Assembly (NCBI GenBank): GCA_022843805.1 | Contig: JALHMY010000036.1 | Coordinates: 19,989-83,988, forward strand | Reading direction: 5' to 3' | Length of the DNA stretch: 64,000 bases | Origin: Fuerstiella sp. | Lineage (GTDB): Bacteria > Planctomycetota > Planctomycetia > Planctomycetales > Planctomycetaceae | Shown: in pieces, positions 31,401 through 38,035 of the stretch | How the letters are laid out: every line of letters starts with the position of its first letter | Numbering within the stretch: the first letter of the stretch is position 1 | Notes under the pieces: model-generated | What the model was told of the DNA's origin: nothing | The model's input: only the letters and a program-made list of their open reading frames with translations | Database searches by the model: none | Made by a program: the position numbers and the translations under genes

Positions 31401-32509
31401 AGAAGCGTGAGACTTGTTTCCAGTGCGTCCGCACTGCCAATGCCGGTGCGGGCAATCAGGATCGCGTTGTTTGCGGAAATATTGGTAACGCCCGCGTTCC
31501 CGTCTGTGATCGCTCCCTGAGCCGTCATCAGCACGTTGCCGGTTGTTGAAATCGTGCGATTGATATTGATCGTCAGCGCTTCAATATCCAGAGCACCGGA
31601 GTCAAGATCCGTATCCGCTGTTTCAAATGTAACGACGTTATCCGGAGTCGCGTCATCTTCAGCAAGAATCAGGTCTGCATCAAAATCGGCATCAAGTCCC
31701 TGCACAGAAATCGACTTGACTCCGGTTCCGTCGTTGATGGTAAGGGTTGACGTCGGATTTACGAAAGTGGTTGTTTCGAACGCTCCGGAGATCTGCGATA
31801 CATTGGCCACCGCACCGGTATCGTCACTCAGCACAACAGTTGGGTCAGCACCAGCCGGAAGATTAATGATCAGATCGTCAGCAGTACCGTCCAGCGCCAG
31901 TGGTTCGATCTCATCAAATTCAACAGTTCCGAGCCCGGCAAATTCAATCTGGCCGTTTTCCGCCCCCTCGTGTGTCAGTTCCAACGTTGTCACGTCGTAC
32001 CCGGTGATCGCCAGCGAATCATTGTCGCCGGCTCCCTCGCCACCCACAAATCGAATGCCACCCGTCGGAATAAAATCGACGCCGGACAAGTCGAGAATCA
32101 CCTGCTGAGTGGCCGCATCATCTCCATTGATTTCAAGAACATCTCCAGCTGAAAGCGGATCACCGCCATCATTCAGCAAACTGGCAGCAATCGTCAGAAC
32201 AGTGTTTCCAGCACTCAATTCAAACTCATCTGCATTGAACGCGCCGGGAGGTGTACCCCATGTCCCGGAGCTCAGAGTCAAACTCACCGACTGTACATTT
32301 GCACCGCCGCCGAGATCCTGGAGCCCGCCGTCGGAAATTGTGAGAGTTTCACTGCCAGTCAGGGCAATTCCCTGAAGTCCAATCGTTCCGTTCAAAACGC
32401 GACGATCTTCGAGATGAACAAGCCTCAAAAGTCGTTTACGCTTTACCGCTGCCGACTTCCGCACTGAGAAAAGGCGACGAATCTCCTGCATGAATCGCGA
32501 TGTCGACAT
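22406..32509 (-). CDS. Giant repetitive extracellular protein (3367 residues)
   Basis: The ATG at 32509 (MSTSRFMQEIRRLF) is preferred; the open frame reaches 32602. There is no classical signal peptide. A basic stretch leads into LEDRRVLNG at 33-41, an N-terminal motif typical of giant planctomycete extracellular proteins. The first half carries several imperfect units of roughly 200 residues (SGSIAMVDGT, GIGAAAAADIDTTIG and similar). The middle holds twelve tandem units of 74 residues, consensus TVTTLNVVNT, IRIVETDSVALDTINNGTRD, AITDGGDVNVDVVAGLATLQ. The last 450 residues are non-repetitive, Pro/Glu-rich, and end near LGRILNRRH. Composition is rich in Asp, Thr, Ala, Gly and almost free of Cys and Lys, as expected for a beta-solenoid surface protein. 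It lies between the two export loci. Confidence 0.9.
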   Translation of the reverse strand: MSTSRFMQEIRRLFSVRKSAAVKRKRLLRLVHLEDRRVLNGTIGLQGIALTGSETLTISDGGLQDLGGGANVQSVSLTLSSGTWGTPPGAFNADEFELSAGNTVLTIAASLLNDGGDPLSAGDVLEINGDDAATQQVILDLSGVDFIPTGGIRFVGGEGAGDNDSLAITGYDVTTLELTHEGAENGQIEFAGLGTVEFDEIEPLALDGTADDLIINLPAGADPTVVLSDDTGAVANVSQISGAFETTTFVNPTSTLTINDGTGVKSISVQGLDADFDADLILAEDDATPDNVVTFETADTDLDSGALDIEALTININRTISTTGNVLMTAQGAITDGNAGVTNISANNAILIARTGIGSADALETSLTLLDARNDVSGDINIIESSGLTLSGARTLAGNGIVDISVLAGDLETTGLVSANGSGNVLLDAAAGAVTLGDNVLSGTGDISITGDSVTQNANITTAGAGAVSVVADNGSITMTGTATTTTNTGSITYSATLDAALILLTSTSGNIFVTADSDTNGTGAISDETVAETANIVTTGRASLSAGAGIGDTGPADINTTIGRLEAVNSTTGNIFVLESNGLTIDLTGVQTLGGNGEISIIAAAGTLAIDAAVAADGSGSVTLIADAGTTTIDDLVSSVTGNIEIEGTDVAQSANITTAGAGTISVTASSGSIAMVDGTVTTAAAGLIAYAATVNIALSLLRSTNGNMSVTADSNTDGTGAILDLTVLENANLVTTGQVTLSAAEGIGAAAAADIDTTIGNLVATNSTSGGIFIEETSGLVIDGTGVRTLGGNGSINIDVNAGSLTVNSVVTADGSGLVTLNADAGNITTQDTVSSGTGDILITADAVDQDGDISSGGAGTVTVTADTGSITMGDGSATTTNTGLITYTARTDVALSVLSSTSGNVVVTADSDVNGSGAISDNTVGEASNIVTGGALVSLRAATGIGGSGAADIDTTIVTIDAQNSTTGDFFIQETNGLIIGGVGIQTIAGSGNISVLATAGNLTVNSIVTANGSGDVTLIAGAGTLSLAAGVSSSLGDLVLQGDVVLQNVNISTAGTGTISVAADDGSITMSDGTSAATGSGIITYSAAVSVALSLLTSTSGNLIVVADSDSNGTGSVLDNTALEDALLVTSGSATLNAAQGVGAAGAGDIDTAIGTLIASNTTSGIINVTELTVGGNIALGSVSNGNRDVTIVAESGAITDGNAAAVNLTAGTVVLFATNGIGSGNALETNIGRIEATNTLAGNIEITEVVAGGDLILGAVSNLLRDVFISTEDGSMTDGNAGAVNISANNATLDAVGGSIGSTSADVFKGDFDPIEVLLTNDLTANATDAVAFEGTIGGTTTLNATTGFLQSNGDLDVSGQVFSFTNLGLIADADNNGTGVLTLGPSLAVVGDLRLQGASIVASDATIDLSARRILFVSGADADINVTTSDPVTVPTLTLDATAFGDLTVNSDRSVDLVDVNCDNVALQTTSSAGDISLILGGGTLTVRDDVIAGNDGLETSTGNVVLAALGVSGDVIIQDTVLADNDLILIVANNDIRIEVVAGDLDDIDNDGNLDPVDIDGDLTPDADNLAVITTVSGDILVIADFNGDANGSGGLLTMADGSRIVAGRNDLVSYVPGTNGVASPSVISLGATAFLLSEAEVTLSSDEDLTLSSVQTTNAGALAVRITSVSGAIVDGGDTDVDIVADFAGALTTLRADTGIGDLNQIEVNIATLNAINTVSGTIRISELNSVALDTLNNATRDVFLTATDSITDGGDARIDVVAGLATLQAANGIGDVNAIETTVTTLNVVNTTANTIRIAETDDVGLDTVNNGIRDVFLTAGGAITDGGDTNIDVVAGLAALQAASGIGDADAIETTVTTLNVVNTTSGIVRIAETDSVALDTINNSGRNVFLTATDAITDGGDGNVDVVAGLATLQAANGIGDANAIETTVASLNVVNTASGTIRIVESDSVALDTINNGTREIALTATFAILDGGDANIDVVAGLATLQAAFGIGAADAIETTVTLLSVTNTAFNAVRINETDSVALDTINNGTRDIFLTASGAITDGGDGNVDVVAGLATLVAATGIGDTNAIETAVTTLNAVNNTTGAIRINETDVVALDTIDNGTREVFLSAGDAITDGGDANVDVVAGLATLAARNGIGDSDSIETTVTTLTAVNTIANTIRINETDSVALDTIDNASRDVLLFAGDAITDGGDVNVDVVAGTATLIAFNGIGDANAIETTVTTLVVFNLTSNGIQIVETDSVALDTVNNGTRDVFLAVGDAITDGGDVRVDVVAGLATLLSVNGIGDANAIETTVTTLNAVNTTANTIRIVETDSVALDTINNATRDVFLTAGDAITDGGDVNTDIIAGLATLQAASGIGDADALEITVTTLNVVNTATNVIRLSETDSVALDTINNGSRDVFLSANAAITDGGDVNVDVVARLATLAAVTGIGDGNAIETTVTALNAVNSSSGTIRIVETDSVALDTVNNDTRDVFLSAGSAVTDGGDVLVDVVAGLLTLQAVNGIGETDAIETTVTTLNVVNTATQAVRIAETDSVALDTINNGTRDVSLSAGGAITDGGDVNVDLVAGLTTLQAVTGIGSGNALETTVTTIDAANSTSGTLEIIETDGIQVQQLLQGQDDSISLVAGGDISVIGLGVAIDDSTATSGNADILLRSLSGDISIAGTVRNDSNNADATILLDAIGPDSDVVVFAPVITEEGGITITADDSIGFATNGDITANGAGNVVVTANRLDGVGNDGNIILMLDGAVINAGSGTITMTSTGINGGNITVEDLITTGNLISITSTQDISIGTVTNGGTLRATDADGTADLAALSGETISLVAGGDILIGSGSIISTDDTPQGVSDAGAAGDSVLITADGGNGRITFGNLISIRTDGGVAQRFAPRPEQNVFGSAFLPPSALIIGAVVIPVGIHFEITFTTTIGMVGEENLRLDIDWRDPDLGPGDLNGERIESIFRNGGVQSVSHTYSFFDLQAFVAAGNPIFQVDFSVSHHQSIQIFAGIVDQGGAINVPIPPDQQLVTSSDDTSTGTEGPFPPSPPGVDRTVATVVDDVLSNADFHFEGGRVEVLIPTLFLPPIEPNPETPSPLPVPVAVAQPPVPLPVLVAAAEPAEFPNSSYSTQSQDYFQLRRFDGVTRRVEAGYEHIDDDFGELLLQPRRLKQWVAEKHFQDGLGYELWLITEKVNKTGGRVTVERPVLKFDVSNEQPFPSAEGIPDIFPELRLEPMPLEEGEGEELPDQSSISEPTGEGAIQSMTTGFSSNPENESRETEKSDAAEDGSTRGPDFPETDDSVSDTESDGDAISDGSFSATSQERVAFAGLAASLLVTRVRTPPSKSVGGTVMLGRILNRRH
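24693..27370 (-). repeat. Twelve tandem 222-bp units inside the giant gene
   Basis: Each unit encodes 74 residues with the fixed core ETDSVALDTINN and ITDGGD...DVVAGLATL; a partial thirteenth unit follows at the low-coordinate end. Units have diverged at the DNA level but keep the exact 222-bp period with no indels, so length is under constraint. Boundaries are approximate. Confidence 0.88.
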
Positions 32510-32863
32510 CCCCTGGGACTCCACAAGCTGAAAATCCAAATGGCTCCGTCCATCCAAATGCGCAAAATTAGCGCCCAGATGACAATTGTAAATTCGGAGC
32601 AAATGGGTCGGATAGATAAATCAGACAGCATTTAACGCTGGCAACTCTTAAAATCACTTTCGAAATTGTCAAGATATGCGGATTCTTCCACCTGGGTGAA
32701 TTGGCATTAGCTTTGACGCATCCTAACCAGGACTTCCCGCGGGTTAGCGTGCAAATATCGGTTTCGCTGAAAATCCTGCCACGTTTACGACGAAACCTCG
32801 ATAAGCATCTTTCTCTCATTGCAGAGACGCGACACGGATTGGTTTCATTGCGGGGTATCCCAC
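32510..32863. other. Divergent promoter region, giant protein / secreted hypothetical
   Basis: This AT-richer region of about 354 nt separates two outward-facing genes. On the minus strand a perfect TTGACA (complement of 32667-32672) is followed 17 nt later by AAGAGT, a poor -10 match, so it is only a candidate promoter for the giant gene. No promoter could be assigned on the plus strand. Confidence 0.35.
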
Positions 32864-34522
32864 ATGACTGCAGGGAAGTTCAGAATTGTCTCCATGTTGC
32901 TGTGCACTTTGCAGGTGATGCAAATCGATTCTGCAAAAGCCCAGTCGAAGACAACACACAAGGACAACAGTACGCGTTTCGATGAGACGACGCTGGTAGT
33001 GCTGTCCAACATTGCAATTCCTGAGATCTCTCAGGACTCCGCGCTGAAACCTACCAGTGCACCACCGGCCGACAGCACCGCCGTCTCACTGAAATGCAGC
33101 CTTGACCAGCTGGTGGCTGACCAGAATGGTTCACGAAAACCAGTGCTGGCTGGAAAAAGCGCCGGTGTAAACACTGCACCCGCATATTTGCATTCCAACC
33201 GAGTGACACCAGTCGCCACAGTGGCACAGACCCGGTTTATGGCGAGGCCAGAGCGGGATCAGAAGCCTGCCAGCAGTCCGAAGTCACAGGTTCGTTCTGA
33301 ATCCGGTCCGGCGAAGTCGGCTCCGTCTGACGTGGGTTCGAATCTTGAAATCGTGAGTGTTTCATGGGCCGCTGCCGTCGGCACTCAGACGAAGTCTGCT
33401 ACCGCCTGCTCCGGCCCTGCGTTTCGAGCAGACAGTTGCCCCAGTGTGGCATGGACACCATGTCTTGCCAGTCGGCACATGCACGCACTGAATTCTGTTC
33501 CCGTCCACAACGCTGCCGACGACGATATTGCGATCGGAAGCATGTCAGAGATTTCACAAAGTCCGTCTTCTCAGGCACAGCTGACATCGCTTCGCCGCAA
33601 TGCTGGCGGAACAGTACATCCGGCCGATCTGGCGGATATGAACAACCTTTCTCCTTTACCTCAGAAGCAGACACCTGCCCCCGGATACTCAGGCGGGATG
33701 TCCGGCTCTTATCTTGCTGAGCTTCATGATTTGCTTCAGGGAGATTCTTCATGGGTATTTGGCAATGAGACTCTGCTTGATCTTGCTCCTGAGGAATCCA
33801 GCGAGGCACAGCCAGGGTATCTGCAGGAACTTAACTCACTGCTGCCAAATACTCCTGCGGCAGCAGCCCCGGCCCGAAAAGTCTCATCACCCCGTTATCG
33901 GCCCGTAATGCGTCAGGAACAGCAGTCGTCCGACGTACCATATAATCTGCTGCCGGACCCGAGAGTGCCAGGGCCCACATATGGTCTGATGCCGGATATG
34001 CCCTGTGAAGCACTTGGCACCGAGGGAATCGAACGTTTCTTTAAGCCGATGAATCGAATTCAGCTGTCAGGCGTCAGCACAGCACCTCCGGAGAAGGATC
34101 GATCACCGGAAGCCGCATCAGAAGACAATCTGCAGCGACCGGATAATGTTGCATGCCAGTTTATGGAAACTGCATCACCCGCGTGCTACTTCACTCCAAC
34201 TCAGTATGGAGTTCGGCGTCCGTTTCGAAACAACCATCAGCTCTGGCATAATCCCCTGTACTTCGAAGATCCGAATCTGGAACGCTGCGGGCAGTCTCAC
34301 GGTTGCCTCACAACCGCAGGCTCGATCGTACACTTTGCCAGCGCCATTGCTCTGACTCCTTATATGACTGCGGTAACCCACCCCAACGCATGTGTGAAGG
34401 CATTGCCCGACTGCCCCACATGTCACAGTTTCGGACCAGAAGCATACCTTCCCCCATGGTCATGGAAGGGTGCTGCAGTGCAGGCAATGGCAATCACCGG
34501 TATCTTTTATATTGTCCCATAA
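32864..34522 (+). CDS. Secreted planctomycete-type hypothetical protein
   Basis: The ATG at 32864 opens a signal peptide ending near DSAKAQS and gives 552 residues; the frame is open to 32819. No enzymatic domain is recognised. Most of the protein is Ser/Pro/Ala-rich and probably disordered. Two short similar motifs, GSYLAELHDLLQ near 281 and GYLQELNSLLP near 318, stand out as possible binding elements. The C-terminal 120 residues look folded, with paired cysteines and the segment WHNPLYFEDPNLERCG near 461-476, then CLTTAGSIVHFASAIALTPY and CVKALPDCPTC. It faces away from the giant repeat gene and converges on export locus B, so it may be an envelope partner of one of them. Function unknown. 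Confidence 0.75.
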   Translation: MTAGKFRIVSMLLCTLQVMQIDSAKAQSKTTHKDNSTRFDETTLVVLSNIAIPEISQDSALKPTSAPPADSTAVSLKCSLDQLVADQNGSRKPVLAGKSAGVNTAPAYLHSNRVTPVATVAQTRFMARPERDQKPASSPKSQVRSESGPAKSAPSDVGSNLEIVSVSWAAAVGTQTKSATACSGPAFRADSCPSVAWTPCLASRHMHALNSVPVHNAADDDIAIGSMSEISQSPSSQAQLTSLRRNAGGTVHPADLADMNNLSPLPQKQTPAPGYSGGMSGSYLAELHDLLQGDSSWVFGNETLLDLAPEESSEAQPGYLQELNSLLPNTPAAAAPARKVSSPRYRPVMRQEQQSSDVPYNLLPDPRVPGPTYGLMPDMPCEALGTEGIERFFKPMNRIQLSGVSTAPPEKDRSPEAASEDNLQRPDNVACQFMETASPACYFTPTQYGVRRPFRNNHQLWHNPLYFEDPNLERCGQSHGCLTTAGSIVHFASAIALTPYMTAVTHPNACVKALPDCPTCHSFGPEAYLPPWSWKGAAVQAMAITGIFYIVP

Positions 34523-34582
34523 AGTGTCGCCAGACGAATGGCATTGGTCTCACATGGCCCATGCCTCCGGAGAATTCTCTTT

Positions 34583-34622
34583 CAGCCCGACTGTGCAATA
34601 CAGCCGGGCTGATTCTTTTTGT
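34583..34622 (+). terminator. Rho-independent terminator after the secreted hypothetical
   Basis: A 12-bp stem with one mismatch (CAGCCCGACTGT at 34583-34594 with ACAGCCGGGCTG at 34600-34611) and a 5-nt loop is followed by ATTCTTTTTGT. It lies 60 nt after the stop codon at 34522, between convergent genes. Confidence 0.88.
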
Positions 34623-34650
34623 GTTTCCAGACTCTGATGTCCTCAACAAA

Positions 34651-36849
34651 TCACAGCCCGGATGAGAACGTGCGACGAATGGTACGCCATGCACGTCGAG
34701 CCAGTGACATCGGTGCACATTCCACTCTTGCGTAGCCGGTGGTGTACAAAGGCAGATTCTGGTGAGACGAACCGGAAAGCGGCTGCACATAGACCCCGAA
34801 GAAGGGGGTGACGGGAGCCAGTGTTTCGGCATTCTTCACGGCAATCATCTGATTGACGACGAATTCCCGCTCGACTGCAAGTTTTGGAACAACATCAATT
34901 CGATCCACCCGACCATCAACAGGCTCTCCTGGCCAGGAGTTGAGTGTCAGCTTCACGGGTGTGCCCGGTTTAACGAATTCAATATCGTATTCAGAGACGA
35001 GGCACACAGCACGATGATCCTGTTCAGCGCCCACCCAGCATAACAGAGTCTGCTCGGCGATCCATGCGGACTGATTGCGGGCATCAAGAGCATATCCGAA
35101 CCACGACGTCTCAAGTCGCTTTGATCCTTTGGGCGACGCAACATTCCGATCGGGAAAAACTGTCCCTGCCGATGGGCTCAAAACCGTCAGGCCTTCATTC
35201 TGAGACCGCAGTGTTTCGAGGCGTTTCCGGTGCATTTCCACGGTTTTGGCTGCGGTCGGCAGAAGACTGGCTGACTGCTGGCCTCCGTACTGCAAACTGG
35301 CCAGAGCGGCCAGACGTTTCTCCGCGGTGCGAAGTTCTCCCTCCACGGTCGCGATGGACAATGCGATCTCGGGATTCGTCAGAGCTGCAATGACTGTGCC
35401 AGCCTCCACGTTCGAGCCGGGTTGCACATGCGGAACGATGAAGCCTGAAGCACCTGCAAACACAGGTCGGCATACGCCGGGAGTCACAACAAACGGCGCG
35501 TTCACATGATGAGGAAACGGAGTCATCAGCAGGATACCAGCGACCATAGTGGTTACAAGAATTCCTGCGAGTGCACGACGCTGCGCCGATGCGTCTCCCT
35601 CCAGACTGTTCCATCGCGACCGGAGAGTTCGAACGGATGCCATCAGAAATGCTCCACCCGTGCTTACAGCCATCAGCACGGCAATTGATTCAAAGCCCCA
35701 GGGCCTGAGCACGCCATGAATAAACCACAACAGCGCTCCAGCCATCAGTATGCGATAAAAAAAGGAAAGAAAACCGAACAGCGTCATTGCGATCTGACCA
35801 GAAACGGACCAGGGACGCCCGACTGCGGATGGCAGTCCGAGTATGACGCGATCCAGGAGAGCTCCCGCTGCCATTCGGGCCTCGGCGAAGAGGTTCGGAA
35901 TATTCAGCCAGTCGGACAGGACATAATATCCGTCATAGCGAAGCAGCGGATTCCCATTGACAATCAGCGTATTGAACGAGCAGACCAGCATCACATTCAA
36001 AAAGAACGTGTGCAGCGTGCCGGGGTGACTCGTCATCCACAGCACGCCGGCGATCGACGCGACGATCAGTTCCACAATAATTCCGGCCGCAGAGACCAGC
36101 ATTCGTTTTCGGCGATCCTGCTGAAGCCATGAATCAGAGACATCACAATACAGAAGAGGAAGAAAACCAACAACCAGCAGACCCAGTTCATGACATTCGC
36201 CGCCAAAATGATGACAGGTCAGTGCATGTCCAAATTCATGCAGGATCTTGACAGACACGATGGCAACGAACAGCACGGGCACGTTGTCCACCGTAAACAG
36301 ACTGGCCAGTCCTGGCAGTTCCTGAAAAAGTACCGGGTGCCGGGAAAGGACCAGAAATGCTACCACCACCACAAAACAACTGGCCAGGATCATCCAGAAC
36401 CTGGTGTAGATCCATCCGACAGCCCGATCCAGAAGTCCAAGTATTCCAGCGGGATCAATCCCCCGAATTCGAAACGAGAGTCGCGAAAAGAGATGTAAAG
36501 GATTCCATCCGGCCTGACGGTGCCACGCCTGAGCCAGCAGACTGCCATGGCCAGGCACACAGGATTGCAGCAGCCCACCTCTGATGGAAGACAGAAGGAA
36601 CTGATGCAGGTTAAACACAGAAAATTCGGAACCTGGAAAGCTCTCCTGAAGCTGCCACAGCGCTCGATTCATCGACAGTCGGCCGTCCAGCGAAGAGAGA
36701 AACGCCATCTCCTCGGCATTGACATGAAAATACGTCAGACGAAGCGGGTCTTTGATGGTCCAGCCGGAATCCGCGTGCAGGTCCGCCCGATGGATCTCCA
36801 GATCGCGGCGCAGTCTCCACCTGATTGAAGGATCATCCTGAGCGTCCAT
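34651..36849 (-). CDS. PqqD-like / M50 site-2 protease / HlyD hybrid membrane protein (locus B)
   Basis: 732 residues; the ATG at 36849 has AAGGA about 10 nt upstream, inside the end of the preceding gene. The N-terminus (WRLRRDLEIH to about residue 95) is PqqD-like. HEFGH at 204-208 is the M50 zinc motif and NPLLRYDGYY at 300-309 the second signature. Membrane helices surround both and continue to about residue 455. A lipoyl/HlyD arm follows (GASGFIVPHVQPGSNVEAGTVI), with a coiled coil and a beta-barrel region (FVKPGTPVKLTLNSWPGEPVDG). Domain order and length match the locus A protein at 1267-3471. It is third in the operon 38036-39922, 36857-38011, 34651-36849. It may act in export or maturation of a polypeptide; the substrate is unknown. 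Confidence 0.87.
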   Translation of the reverse strand: MDAQDDPSIRWRLRRDLEIHRADLHADSGWTIKDPLRLTYFHVNAEEMAFLSSLDGRLSMNRALWQLQESFPGSEFSVFNLHQFLLSSIRGGLLQSCVPGHGSLLAQAWHRQAGWNPLHLFSRLSFRIRGIDPAGILGLLDRAVGWIYTRFWMILASCFVVVVAFLVLSRHPVLFQELPGLASLFTVDNVPVLFVAIVSVKILHEFGHALTCHHFGGECHELGLLVVGFLPLLYCDVSDSWLQQDRRKRMLVSAAGIIVELIVASIAGVLWMTSHPGTLHTFFLNVMLVCSFNTLIVNGNPLLRYDGYYVLSDWLNIPNLFAEARMAAGALLDRVILGLPSAVGRPWSVSGQIAMTLFGFLSFFYRILMAGALLWFIHGVLRPWGFESIAVLMAVSTGGAFLMASVRTLRSRWNSLEGDASAQRRALAGILVTTMVAGILLMTPFPHHVNAPFVVTPGVCRPVFAGASGFIVPHVQPGSNVEAGTVIAALTNPEIALSIATVEGELRTAEKRLAALASLQYGGQQSASLLPTAAKTVEMHRKRLETLRSQNEGLTVLSPSAGTVFPDRNVASPKGSKRLETSWFGYALDARNQSAWIAEQTLLCWVGAEQDHRAVCLVSEYDIEFVKPGTPVKLTLNSWPGEPVDGRVDRIDVVPKLAVEREFVVNQMIAVKNAETLAPVTPFFGVYVQPLSGSSHQNLPLYTTGYARVECAPMSLARRAWRTIRRTFSSGL

Positions 36850-36856
36850 CGCAGAG

Positions 36857-38011
36857 TTATTCCTTCGCAGGCGCCGGCAGCCACATTCGCGCCGGCTGGC
36901 CCGGCAGAAAATGAAAATCTGGGTTCTCTATTTCAGCCCTGATCAGCACCGACTGATTGATGGCATCAATCTGAGGATTGATGAATACAATTTTTCCTTC
37001 AATACTGACAGGCCGGCCATTTCGCAAAGCCTCGACCCTGACACTCTTTCCTCGCTCTGAAATACTCACAATACCTGTTTCAACGTATCCTTCCACATAA
37101 AGACGGTCCAGCCGCAGCACCTTCAGGACCGGCTCACCCGCATTCACCCATTCTCCACGATTTCGAATCTTTTCCACCACCATCCCTGAGAACGGAGCTC
37201 GCAGTGCTCGACGGGAAAGCCTCTCCTCAGCGATCGCGACCGTCTTTCGCAGGCTTTCCACAGTCAGCAGTGAGACAGCCGCCTCTGTCTGAGCTTCTGC
37301 AATCGCGCTCTTCAGGCGACCAACTGCCGCCTGCTGCTGTTCCACAATCGATTCCTTACTCCTGCTTCTGATGACATCAAGGGACTGGTCCAGTTTTGCC
37401 TTTTCAAGCAGCAGCTGATTCTTGTCGCGAGTCAGAGTAAGCTTGCCAAGAGTTTGATCCGACACGCTCGAACTAAATTCCTTTCGGGCAGCGACAGCCC
37501 GATCAAGTTCCGTCTGAGAGAGTTCCGCCTCCTTCGCCGCATTTCGAATGCTGATATCGGAACTGGCAACAGACTGAGCCACCTCAAGCTCAAGTCGCGC
37601 CTGCTGAAGAAGTCGTACGGCCTCTTCATAGGTGGCTTCCGCTACAGAGACTGCAACGGATTCCTTTTGCCGTTTTTCCGCGATCGCCAGATCAAGTTTT
37701 GCAAGATCAAGGTTCAGCGAAGTTTCTGCATCATCAAGGGACGCAAGAAGCTGAGATTCCTGCACGATATCGCCAGCTTCCGCATTTAACTCGCGCAACA
37801 CCCCCCGCTCGAGAGCCGGGACATCCGCAATATCCCTGAGCCTGAAAAACACAGCGCGTGCTTCAATCGCTTCGGCAGGTTTCGAATCGGCCGCACTGGC
37901 AACATGCGACCAGACTGAAACAAACCCCGCGATGACCATCGTCGCAGACAGTATCCTTCGGAGACAGGAAGTTTTGAACCACAGAATTAAGAACGACATG
38001 TTTGCTGCCAT
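36857..38011 (-). CDS. Periplasmic adaptor, HlyD/RND-type membrane fusion protein (locus B)
   Basis: 384 residues from the ATG at 38011, with AGGGA about 10 nt upstream; a second ATG lies 12 nt further in. The signal peptide ends near SHVASAAD. A first lipoyl half (ALERGVLRELNAEAGDIVQE), a very long Glu/Ala/Lys coiled-coil hairpin (about 110-255), the second lipoyl half (LRAPFSGMVVEKIRNRGEWV) and a beta-barrel with VEGYVETGIVSISERGKSV follow. The hairpin is much longer than in the locus A adaptor, suggesting a different reach toward the outer-membrane duct. It starts 24 nt after the GAF-like/HlyD gene and ends 7 nt before the M50 gene. Confidence 0.88.
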   Translation of the reverse strand: MAANMSFLILWFKTSCLRRILSATMVIAGFVSVWSHVASAADSKPAEAIEARAVFFRLRDIADVPALERGVLRELNAEAGDIVQESQLLASLDDAETSLNLDLAKLDLAIAEKRQKESVAVSVAEATYEEAVRLLQQARLELEVAQSVASSDISIRNAAKEAELSQTELDRAVAARKEFSSSVSDQTLGKLTLTRDKNQLLLEKAKLDQSLDVIRSRSKESIVEQQQAAVGRLKSAIAEAQTEAAVSLLTVESLRKTVAIAEERLSRRALRAPFSGMVVEKIRNRGEWVNAGEPVLKVLRLDRLYVEGYVETGIVSISERGKSVRVEALRNGRPVSIEGKIVFINPQIDAINQSVLIRAEIENPDFHFLPGQPARMWLPAPAKE

Positions 38012-38035
38012 TATCGATCTGTCCCTGAAACAGCG

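Noticed and set aside
24105..32108. A chain of long open frames on the plus strand across the giant gene, all in one frame
   Set aside because: They lie antisense to the repeat protein in a fixed offset. The translations are low-complexity Ser/Val/Pro/Thr sequences that follow the repeat period, so they are composition shadows.
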